From Acidimicrobiales bacterium (GTDB taxonomy: Bacteria; Actinomycetota; Acidimicrobiia; Acidimicrobiales; VFJN01): a DNA stretch of 9,817 nucleotides. A program made the position numbers and the translations under genes. Positions 1 to 5,750 of this stretch are shown piece by piece. The notes below the pieces were generated by a model. It was not told the DNA's origin. It searched no databases and saw nothing but the letters and a program-made list of their open reading frames with translations. Position 1 is the first letter of the stretch. The number at the start of each line of letters is the position of its first letter. The stretch is taken from positions 1-9,817 of the forward strand of contig JAFGPU010000003.1 in NCBI GenBank assembly GCA_016936035.1, given 5' to 3'.

Positions 1-999
1 CACCAGGAACCCGGCGGCCCCCATACCGGCGCCGATCGCCTCCAGCCCCTCGTAGCTGCACGGCGTGTCGAGCTGGTCGGCGGTGATGACGGGGTTCGCC
101 ACGCCGGACAGGACGGCCTTGACGGTGCGCCCGGCGGGCAGCCCGCCGCCGATGCGGTCGATGACCTCGCGCAGGGGGGTGCCCAGCTCGACCTCGCCGT
201 AGCCGGGACGGACCACGTCGCCCACCACGGTCGCGACGACGATCCCCGCGGAGCGGTCGGTCCCGAGTGAGCGGTGCCACTCCGGGCCCCGGGCCAGCAC
301 CAGGGACGCCGTCGCCAACGTCTCGACGTTGTTGACCACGGTGGGGTTGGACGCGGCGAACTCGGTGGCGACGCTGCCGGGCGTCGCCATCCACCCGCTG
401 CTCGGCACCGTGGCGAACAGCCCGTGGATGTAGGGCGGCACGTTGCGCGGCAGGGGCGCCTCGCCCTCGATGACCTGGAGCAGGCCGGTCTCCTCGCCGT
501 AGAGGTAGTGGTCGGGCCCCAGCACGACCTGCACCGGCGTGTCGGCGAGCAGCCCGGCGGCCGCCATCTCGTCGACCGCGGCGGCGAGGCGCTCGCACTC
601 GACGGTGAAGCGCTCCTTCACGCCGATGAAGGCCCGCTCGGCGCCGACGGCGAGCGCGGCGATGGCCACCCCTTCGACCACCGCGTAGGGATTCGCCCGG
701 ATGATGGCCCGGTCCTTGAAGGTGGCGGGCTCGCCTTCGGCCCCGTTGCACACGACGAACGCCCGGTCGGCGCCGCCGTCCTCGACGTCGGTGTCGACGG
801 CGTCCCGGACCGACTGCCACTTGCGTCCGGTGGGGAACCCGCCACCGCCCCGGCCGCGCAGACCCGAGAGGATCACCTCCTGGATGGTGGCGCCGGGTCC
901 CAGCTCGTAGGCCCGGCGCAACCCGGCCAGGCCGCCGCGGGCCTCGTGATCGGCGAGATCGGTCACCGGGGGGTCGGCAAGCAGCAGGGGGGAGTCCAT
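1..999 (-). CDS. NuoF-like NADH/FMN-binding oxidoreductase subunit, partial (C-terminus beyond the window)
   Basis: The 333 residues seen match the NuoF/HoxF flavoprotein family, which takes electrons from NADH to FMN and passes them to Fe-S clusters. In order there is GLRGRGGGGFPTGRKW (residues 46-61, FMN/NADH-binding glycine-rich loop), NGAEGEPATFKDR (85-97), YLYGEETGLLQVIEG (165-179), NNVET (223-227), and an SLBB-like beta-grasp region from about 258 (GDVVRPGYGEVELG). The 4Fe-4S cysteine region, expected next, lies past the left edge. The ATG at 999 is preferred because AGGA sits 7 bases upstream; an in-frame ATG at 1017 lacks such a site. Two motifs differ from classical complex I NuoF (usually NADESEPGTFKDR and YICGEETALL), and no other nuo gene adjoins on this side, so this may be a stand-alone paralogue. 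Family is sure; the exact complex is not. It is divergent from the ygfZ-like gene. Confidence 0.85.
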   Translation of the reverse strand, partial: MDSPLLLADPPVTDLADHEARGGLAGLRRAYELGPGATIQEVILSGLRGRGGGGFPTGRKWQSVRDAVDTDVEDGGADRAFVVCNGAEGEPATFKDRAIIRANPYAVVEGVAIAALAVGAERAFIGVKERFTVECERLAAAVDEMAAAGLLADTPVQVVLGPDHYLYGEETGLLQVIEGEAPLPRNVPPYIHGLFATVPSSGWMATPGSVATEFAASNPTVVNNVETLATASLVLARGPEWHRSLGTDRSAGIVVATVVGDVVRPGYGEVELGTPLREVIDRIGGGLPAGRTVKAVLSGVANPVITADQLDTPCSYEGLEAIGAGMGAAGFLV

Positions 1000-1058
1000 G
1001 CGGCCATCCTGGCGCATGGCGCACCGGGTGTGCGCGAGGCATCGCCACCCGTCCCTGC

Positions 1059-1064
1059 CAGACT
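1059..1064 (+). promoter_or_regulatory. Candidate -10 element for a leaderless ygfZ-like transcript
   Basis: CAGACT lies 7 bases before the GTG at 1072, the same spacing as TAGCCT before trpF. No Shine-Dalgarno sequence precedes this GTG and no convincing -35 hexamer is seen. The match to TAnnnT is imperfect (C at the first position), so this is a weak call. Confidence 0.27.
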
Positions 1065-1071
1065 GGCCCCA

Positions 1072-1983
1072 GTGACTGCCGCCTCCGATCCCGCCGTGTC
1101 CGACGTCGTCGATCTGCGCACCACCCCGGGCGCCGTCGAGATCGACCGCGACGCCTTGCGCGTCGCCGGTCCGGACGCCGTCGACTACCTGCAGGGCCAG
1201 CTGAGCCAGGACGTCGCCGCGCTGGCCGTGGGGGCGACGGCGTGGTCGTTCGTGCTGCAGCCCGCCGGCAAGGTCGACGCCTGGCTGCGGGTGACACGGA
1301 CGGGCGACGACGCGCTGGTGCTCGACGTCGACGGCGGCCACGGCGAGGCCGTGGTCGCACGCCTGCGCCGGTTCCTGCTGCGTACCAAGGCCGACGTCGA
1401 CGCCCTCGCCTGGCGGTGCATCGCCGTGCGGGGACCGGGCGCGGGAGAGGCGACCTCCGGCGCAGCCGCCGAGGTGGCCGCACCCGCCGGGTGGCCGGGG
1501 GTCGAGGGCGTCGACCTGCTGGGGCCGCAGGTGCAGGCGCCCGACGGGGTTGCGGTCGTCGGCCGGCCGGCCTACGACTCGCTGCGCGTCCGCTGCGGCG
1601 TGCCGCTGATGGGCGCCGAGCTGAGCGAGGCCACGATCCCCGCCGAGATGGGCCAGTGGGTCATCGACCAGGCCGTCAGCTTCACCAAGGGCTGCTTCAC
1701 CGGCCAGGAGCTGGTGGCGCGCATCGACAGTCGCGGCGGCAACGTGCCCCGGCGCCTGCGCGGCCTCGTGGTGACGGGCGACCGGGCGCCCGCGGTGGGG
1801 GCGGCCGTGGTGGTCGACGGGGCCGAGGTGGGTCAGGTCGCCTCCGTGGCGCCGCGTCCGGGGGGCGGCAGCGTGGCGCTCGCGATCGTGCGCCGGGGGG
1901 TGTCGCCGCCCGCCGTCGCACAGGTCGGCGTCGCCGGAGGCGAGCTCGCGGCGACCGTGGTCGACCTGCCGATCGAGAGCTGA
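1072..1983 (+). CDS. ygfZ: YgfZ/GcvT-like folate-binding protein
   Basis: A 303-residue protein of the YgfZ (COG0354) branch of the GcvT fold. YgfZ proteins bind tetrahydrofolate and help keep certain Fe-S enzymes, such as MiaB, active in the cytoplasm. The diagnostic motif KGCFTGQE is at residues 206-213, with the family cysteine at C208, followed by a conserved Arg-containing stretch (LVARIDSRGG). The N-terminal part carries DYLQGQLSQDV (38-48), typical of the family, and the C-terminal barrel-like region begins around residue 228. Length is normal. The frame is open far upstream, but that part is antisense to the NuoF-like gene; the GTG at 1072 gives the usual N-terminus, with no Shine-Dalgarno sequence, so translation may be leaderless. 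The J-domain gene follows after 14 bases, suggesting one operon. Confidence 0.88.
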   Translation: MTAASDPAVSDVVDLRTTPGAVEIDRDALRVAGPDAVDYLQGQLSQDVAALAVGATAWSFVLQPAGKVDAWLRVTRTGDDALVLDVDGGHGEAVVARLRRFLLRTKADVDALAWRCIAVRGPGAGEATSGAAAEVAAPAGWPGVEGVDLLGPQVQAPDGVAVVGRPAYDSLRVRCGVPLMGAELSEATIPAEMGQWVIDQAVSFTKGCFTGQELVARIDSRGGNVPRRLRGLVVTGDRAPAVGAAVVVDGAEVGQVASVAPRPGGGSVALAIVRRGVSPPAVAQVGVAGGELAATVVDLPIES

Positions 1984-1985
1984 TC

Positions 1986-1990
1986 AGGAG
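1986..1990 (+). promoter_or_regulatory. Shine-Dalgarno site fixing the J-domain gene start
   Basis: AGGAG lies 7 bases before the ATG at 1998, between the ygfZ stop (1981-1983) and the next gene. It fixes the start of a frame that is open for hundreds of bases upstream inside ygfZ. Confidence 0.75.
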
Positions 1991-1997
1991 GCGCCGC

Positions 1998-2531
1998 ATG
2001 GGCACGGGGGATCGGTCCCACTACGACGTCCTCGGGCTCAGCGCCCGGGCCACGACCGACGAGGTCCGGGCCGCCTACCGCCGCGCGGCGCGCGACCACC
2101 ATCCCGACGCCGGCGGCGACGCCGCCCGCATGTCCGAGCTGAACGCCGCCTGGCACGTGCTGGGCGACCCGCACCGCCGAGCGGCCTACGACCGCCAGCT
2201 CGCCCGCCGCCCTGCGTCCGCGGCACCGGCCGCATCCGCTGCCCACGGGGGCGACGAACCTGGCTGGGACATCGATGCCGACGGCTACCGGACCGCCGAG
2301 GTGTGGGCCGACCTCGCGGATGCCCGACCGCTGCGCCCCACCCGGGCGCTCGAAGGCTGGTGGGCCATCCTTCCGCCGGGCACCCTGCTGGCCTCGATCG
2401 GGGTGTTCTTCGGGGCGTTCGTCCTGAGCGCACCGTCGCTGCTCGCCCTGTCCGGTGGCCTGTTCGTGCTGGCCGTGGGCCTGTTCGTCCTCGCCCCTCT
2501 GCGTGCCATGAGCCGGCGCGACCCCGGCTGA
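1998..2531 (+). CDS. J-domain protein with C-terminal membrane anchor
   Basis: A 177-residue protein. Residues 7-69 form a J domain (starts SHYDVLGLS, HPD triad at 35-37, helix ending AYDRQLARR); the HPD motif is what stimulates the ATPase of an Hsp70 (DnaK). An Ala/Pro linker (about 70-83) and an acidic stretch (86-110) follow. Two hydrophobic segments at about 124-144 and 147-168 look like a membrane hairpin, ending in a short basic tail (MSRRDPG). It lacks the Gly/Phe and zinc-finger regions of full DnaJ, so it is a class C J-protein that would bring DnaK to the inner face of the membrane. Client unknown. It lies 14 bases after ygfZ with a strong ribosome site. The hairpin repeats begin just after its stop. 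Confidence 0.85.
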   Translation: MGTGDRSHYDVLGLSARATTDEVRAAYRRAARDHHPDAGGDAARMSELNAAWHVLGDPHRRAAYDRQLARRPASAAPAASAAHGGDEPGWDIDADGYRTAEVWADLADARPLRPTRALEGWWAILPPGTLLASIGVFFGAFVLSAPSLLALSGGLFVLAVGLFVLAPLRAMSRRDPG

Positions 2532-2543
2532 GCGGCGGGTCGC

Positions 2544-2603
2544 GCGCCTCCTGTGCTTCTGGCGTCTCTCGGAAGCACATGGCCTGGTGAGAGACGCCGG
2601 AAG
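2544..2603. repeat. Hairpin-forming repeat, copy 1
   Basis: First of two copies of a 60-base unit offset by 72 bases; the copies agree at 51 of 60 positions by hand alignment. It holds a near-perfect inverted repeat: arms 2556-2570 (CTTCTGGCGTCTCTC) and 2589-2603, 15 bases with a single T-G mismatch, around an 18-base loop. It begins 12 bases after the J-domain gene stop, so it could serve as a transcription terminator (no T-run follows) or be a REP-like extragenic palindrome. Confidence 0.7.
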
Positions 2604-2615
2604 GGCTGACGGCCG

Positions 2616-2675
2616 GCGCCTCCGTTGCTTGTGGCGTCTGTCAGGAGCACATGGCGTGGTGAGAGACGCCAGAAC
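2616..2675. repeat. Hairpin-forming repeat, copy 2
   Basis: Second copy of the 60-base unit. Its core arms are 2633-2642 (GGCGTCTGTC) and 2661-2670 (GAGAGACGCC), with one mismatch, plus extra pairs further out; the loop shares GGAGCACATGG with copy 1 apart from one base. The right arm (GTGAGAGACGCC) is identical in the two copies, while the left arm has drifted. No T-run follows. Confidence 0.65.
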
Positions 2676-2764
2676 GACCGACCGCCGTCCACCGCCACGA
2701 CCTCGCTGCATGGCACACCTGCACGTGGGGTGTCTGAGCGGCGGGGCGGCGCCGGTAGGGCGAG

Positions 2765-2770
2765 TAGGGT
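2765..2770 (+). promoter_or_regulatory. Candidate -10 element upstream of trpC
   Basis: TAGGGT lies 8 bases before an ATG at 2779 and is the best TAnnnT match in the gap before trpC; TAGGGC occurs 9 bases earlier. No good -35 is seen. If used, it would drive the 50-codon ORF and trpC, which follows 13 bases after that ORF. The candidate is weak on sequence alone, although trpC needs some promoter here, downstream of the hairpin repeats. Confidence 0.33.
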
Positions 2771-2778
2771 CGCCGGGG

Positions 2779-2931
2779 ATGTCGCCGATCCCACACGTCG
2801 AGCAGCCGTCCGGCGCCGAGGGCACGCGAGACGCCTGCGTCACGACGCTGCGCCGGGTGGGGGCGGCGACCGCCGCCACCGACGAGCGCCGGGCACCGGA
2901 CATCCTGCCCGGCACGGGCGCTGCCGGCTGA
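2779..2931 (+). CDS. Possible 50-residue ORF just upstream of trpC, no known family
   Basis: An ATG that follows a possible leaderless promoter opens a 50-residue frame (starts MSPIPHVEQPSGAEG, ends ILPGTGAAG) whose stop lies 13 bases before the trpC GTG. It is polar, has one Cys, no Trp, no membrane segment and no motif I know. It therefore is not a Trp-codon attenuation leader, nor the membrane protein often found near actinobacterial trp genes. It may be translated and coupled to trpC, or may be just an open frame in GC-rich leader DNA. The rest of 2532-2944 holds the two hairpin repeats and no other gene I can support. Confidence 0.25.
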   Translation: MSPIPHVEQPSGAEGTRDACVTTLRRVGAATAATDERRAPDILPGTGAAG

Positions 2932-2944
2932 GACGGGCGCGACC

Positions 2945-3724
2945 GTGGCCACGTACCTCGACCGCATCCTCACGGCCCACCGGCGGCGGGCAGCCGACGA
3001 CGACCGGGCGGTGGCGCCGCTCGTCGCCGAGGCCCGGGCCCAGTCGTCGCCGCGCGGCTTCACCGCCGCGCTGCGGGCGGCCGGCGGCATGGGCGTGATC
3101 GCCGAGGTCAAGCGCCGTTCGCCGTCCAAGGGCGACCTCGCGGCCGACCTCGACCCGGCCGATCTCGCCCGGGCGTACGAGCGTGGCGGTGCGACGTGCC
3201 TGTCGGTGCTCACCGACGCCGAGTTCTTCGGCGGGTCGCCCGACGACCTCCGGGCCGCCCGGGCGGCCACCCGCCTCCCGGTGCTGCGCAAGGACTTCAC
3301 GGTGTCGCCGGCCGACGTGTGCGACGCCCGCATCATGGGTGCCGACGCGGTGCTGCTGATCGCCGCCGCGCTCGACGACGACGAGCTGGCCGAGCTGCAC
3401 ACCCTGGCCCTCGACGTCGGGCTCGACGCCCTGGTCGAGATCCACGACGAGGAGGAGCTCGACCGGGCGGTCGCCATCGAGGCCCACCTCATCGGCGTCA
3501 ACCAGCGGGACCTGGTCACCTTCGAGGTCGATGACGAGCGGGCCGTCCGGGTGGGCCGGGCCATCCCGTCCACGGCTGTGCGCGTGGCCGAGTCGGGCAT
3601 CCGCGGCCCCGACGACGCCGCGGCGCTCGCCGCCGCGGGGTTCGACGCCGTGCTGGTGGGCGAGATGCTCGTGACGTCAGGCGATCCCGAGGCCGCGGTC
3701 GCGGCGCTGCGCGCCGCCGCCTGA
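2945..3724 (+). CDS. trpC: Indole-3-glycerol phosphate synthase
   Basis: A 259-residue (beta/alpha)8-barrel enzyme that closes CdRP to indole-3-glycerol phosphate with loss of CO2 and water, the step before tryptophan synthase. Active-site residues are all present: E54 and K56 in IAEVKRRSPSKG (52-63), K116 in LRKDF, E165 in LVEIHDE, N186 in GVNQRDL, and E216-S217 in AESGI, with the phosphate-binding GEML region at 239-242. Length is normal for a single-function TrpC; no TrpF domain is fused. The GTG at 2945 gives the standard N-terminus (MATYLDRIL); the ribosome site is weak. It is separated from trpF by about 3 kb of opposite-strand genes, so it needs its own promoter, and it ends at a hairpin shared with the converging gene. 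Confidence 0.97.
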   Translation: MATYLDRILTAHRRRAADDDRAVAPLVAEARAQSSPRGFTAALRAAGGMGVIAEVKRRSPSKGDLAADLDPADLARAYERGGATCLSVLTDAEFFGGSPDDLRAARAATRLPVLRKDFTVSPADVCDARIMGADAVLLIAAALDDDELAELHTLALDVGLDALVEIHDEEELDRAVAIEAHLIGVNQRDLVTFEVDDERAVRVGRAIPSTAVRVAESGIRGPDDAAALAAAGFDAVLVGEMLVTSGDPEAAVAALRAAA

Positions 3725-3751
3725 CCTGACCCTGAGCTGACCTCGCGATGG

Positions 3752-3786
3752 TGGTGCCGGCGGCCACGGCCGGCCCGCCGGCGTCA
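3752..3786. terminator. Likely bidirectional hairpin between converging genes
   Basis: GCCGGCGG (3756-3763) pairs exactly with CCGCCGGC (3775-3782), and the stem can extend outward to 3752-3786 with two wobble pairs; the loop is 11 bases. It lies 28 bases past the trpC stop and covers the stop codon of the converging minus-strand gene (3784-3786). There is no T-run, so its action as an intrinsic terminator is inferred from position and stability. Confidence 0.5.
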
Positions 3787-5559
3787 CCCCTCGACGGACA
3801 CGGGCGCGGCGTGCACCGAGATCGATCCGTCCTGTTCGATCCGCATCAGGACGAGCGAACAGGCATCGGGCCCGGTGGTGCAGTCGACCTCGTCACCGAG
3901 GACAGATGTGAAGCGTGCGGCCACCGTGACGTCGACGCTCAGCGTCGACCCCGGGACGCTCGCCACCCCGGGCGGCGCCACTGCGCAGTGCGAGAACATG
4001 CCCAGGACGCTCGGATCGTCGACCGCGGTAGCAGCGCACTGACCGATTCCCCACGCACCGGTCGTCGGGAAGATCCAGAGCGCGGGCCCCTCGTAGGACG
4101 CCATGAGGTCGGTGCCGGTGAGCGTCACCGTGTCGCCGTCCGCCAGGCCCGTGCTCGGGGACGCGGCCAGCGACCCCTCGGCCATGGCGTAGGGCACGGT
4201 GACCGCCCACGCCTCGCTCCGGCCGAACGGTTGGAGGACGAAGGTGCACTCGGTGCGGCAGTACTCGGGTCCTCCGAGGTGGCCGGTGTGGATGCGCTGG
4301 GCCGCGGTCGTCGGGAAGTCGAGGTTGCCCTGGCTGTCCGAGGTCATCCTCGGCGCCTCGGGGCCAGATTCGCACGACGGCGTGCGCGTGGGGTCGCAGC
4401 GCCGCAGGATGTGCTCCGTGTCCGGCGCCAGACCTGTGGCCGAGAGGGTGACCGGTTGACCGTCGACCAGGCCGGTCGAGGCGGGTTGCAGGACGGCTCG
4501 CGAGAAGGCGAGCGGGACGGTCGTGATCCACGGCGACCACGTGCTGGAGGAAACCCCGATCATGCAGTCGCCGGCCTGCCCGTCGCAGGGGACGTTACCG
4601 ACCGCCGGGTCCACGTGGATGATCAGGACCTCGGACCTCGACCCGGACGCCACCCTGCCGAGGTAGTGGCAGTCGACCACGGTGTCGCTCAAGACCGCGC
4701 CCGTGACGCACTGGTAGAAGTTGAGGTTCCTCGCGCGGTAGCCCCGGACCGACGCGTTGATCTGGGCCCCGTCGTAGAGGCCTGCCGTCGGATTCACGGT
4801 GATGACGAGGGGGTCCACGAAGGTGATCGGGACGGCACGTATGAGCGCACCCGCCGAATCGAAGGCCGCCACCGCGCAGTCCTCGGCCTGGCAGTCGACG
4901 GGGTCACCGCTGGTGTCCACCACGAAGCCGACGGTCAGCGCCGTGGTGGCCCGGCCGTCGTCGCCGAGCACGAGCTCGGTCGCAGGCCCGCAGCGGCTGT
5001 CGCCGACCGCGGCGCCCGGCGGGGACGCGCACTGGGCCACGGTCACCGCCTCGCCTGGGGTCCCGCGGACGGACACCGTCAGCCTCGCGCCGTCGAGCAG
5101 CGGTTCGTCGATCGGTGTGGCGGTGACGGCGGGCGGCTCGACGGTGATCGGCGCGGTCACGAAGTCCGCCCCGCCGATGTTGGCGGCGGCGATCAGGCAG
5201 TCCTCCGGTGCCAGCCCGCAGTCGACGGGGCGGCCGGTGTAGGACGTGACGGTGGAGTGCACGGTGAAGGGCACCTCGACCGGGCGCGCCTCGTCGGCCA
5301 CGGAGGTCTGCGGTCCGCAGGCGTCGGTCGGCGCCATGCCGGACAGCACGTCGGCGTCGCACTGGAGGAGGAAGCGCTGCGGCCCGTTCACCGTGACCGT
5401 CACCTCCTGCCCGTCGACCAGGTCGGTCGACGGTGTGACCACCAGCGGCGCGTCTTGCGCCGCGCCGGGCGCAGGTGCGCCGCTCGCGAACGCGGCTGCC
5501 GCGATCCCGGTCGCGGCCAGCGTGCGCCACCGGCGGGCGCGTACGTGTCGCATCTCCAT
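3784..5559 (-). CDS. Secreted protein of five tandem neocarzinostatin-like domains
   Basis: A 591-residue exported protein. Residues 1-34 are a signal peptide: basic RHVRARRWR, then an Ala-rich core, with likely cleavage after A34. Five repeats follow (about 38-141, 144-248, 251-353, 355-458, 463-591), each opening with a strand of the type TPSTDLVDGQEVTVTV and closing near a VDC...EDC or similar motif and a hydrophobic final strand. This is the pattern of the neocarzinostatin (enediyne apoprotein) immunoglobulin-like fold. All 20 cysteines fall four per domain: 67/81/114/121, 177/190/223/228, 284/297/325/332, 388/396/434/438 and 508/525/560/567, matching the two disulfides of neocarzinostatin. 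The ATG at 5559 is chosen over 5586 because GGGGGAG lies 6 bases upstream. There is no membrane anchor or sorting motif and no enediyne gene nearby, so ligand and role are unknown. The fold call is from motif memory. Confidence 0.75.
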   Translation of the reverse strand: MEMRHVRARRWRTLAATGIAAAAFASGAPAPGAAQDAPLVVTPSTDLVDGQEVTVTVNGPQRFLLQCDADVLSGMAPTDACGPQTSVADEARPVEVPFTVHSTVTSYTGRPVDCGLAPEDCLIAAANIGGADFVTAPITVEPPAVTATPIDEPLLDGARLTVSVRGTPGEAVTVAQCASPPGAAVGDSRCGPATELVLGDDGRATTALTVGFVVDTSGDPVDCQAEDCAVAAFDSAGALIRAVPITFVDPLVITVNPTAGLYDGAQINASVRGYRARNLNFYQCVTGAVLSDTVVDCHYLGRVASGSRSEVLIIHVDPAVGNVPCDGQAGDCMIGVSSSTWSPWITTVPLAFSRAVLQPASTGLVDGQPVTLSATGLAPDTEHILRRCDPTRTPSCESGPEAPRMTSDSQGNLDFPTTAAQRIHTGHLGGPEYCRTECTFVLQPFGRSEAWAVTVPYAMAEGSLAASPSTGLADGDTVTLTGTDLMASYEGPALWIFPTTGAWGIGQCAATAVDDPSVLGMFSHCAVAPPGVASVPGSTLSVDVTVAARFTSVLGDEVDCTTGPDACSLVLMRIEQDGSISVHAAPVSVEG

Positions 5560-5565
5560 CGGTCT

Positions 5566-5572
5566 CTCCCCC
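5566..5572 (-). promoter_or_regulatory. Shine-Dalgarno site deciding the start of the neocarzinostatin-like gene
   Basis: GGGGGAG on the minus strand ends 6 bases before the ATG at 5559. An in-frame ATG at 5586 lies upstream of this site and would add nine residues before the signal peptide; the site argues against it. Confidence 0.65.
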
Positions 5573-5605
5573 AGTCGGCGCCTCACCGCAGCGCCGGGCG
5601 GACCG

Positions 5606-5611
5606 ACGGTA
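5606..5611 (-). promoter_or_regulatory. Candidate -10 element for the neocarzinostatin-like gene
   Basis: TACCGT on the minus strand fits TAnnnT and would start a transcript with a leader of about 40 bases before the ATG at 5559. No clear -35 is seen. The 191-base gap after the hydrolase gene leaves room for a separate promoter; I see no gene in that gap. Confidence 0.28.
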
Positions 5612-5750
5612 GCGCACGGCGAACACAGCTCCGGTCGGGCCGTCCCGTGGGTGTGCGCCCCAGCGGGTCAACGCTCCAGATCCGTCGACCAGACCTCCGC
5701 GTCCACGACGGCACCGTGGGCAACAGGTCCGGCACCGCTCGGTGGGGGTG

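Noticed and set aside
274..1071. Long plus-strand open frame joined in frame to the ygfZ-like gene
   Set aside because: It is antisense to the well-supported NuoF-like gene, is rich in Gly/Arg/His with no family motif, and the YgfZ family N-terminus begins near 1072.
1242..1997. Upstream extension of the J-domain frame inside ygfZ
   Set aside because: The extension is Arg/Gly-rich without motifs, and a strong AGGAG site places the start at 1998.
2544..2675. Possible CRISPR array
   Set aside because: There are only two copies, imperfect over 60 bases with a 12-base gap between them, so there is no spacer-like pattern; no cas gene is in view.
2532..2944. Tryptophan attenuator or T-box leader before trpC
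   Set aside because: The only short ORF has no Trp codon, and I see no T-box sequence or terminator/antiterminator pair; the hairpins lie upstream of the likely promoter.
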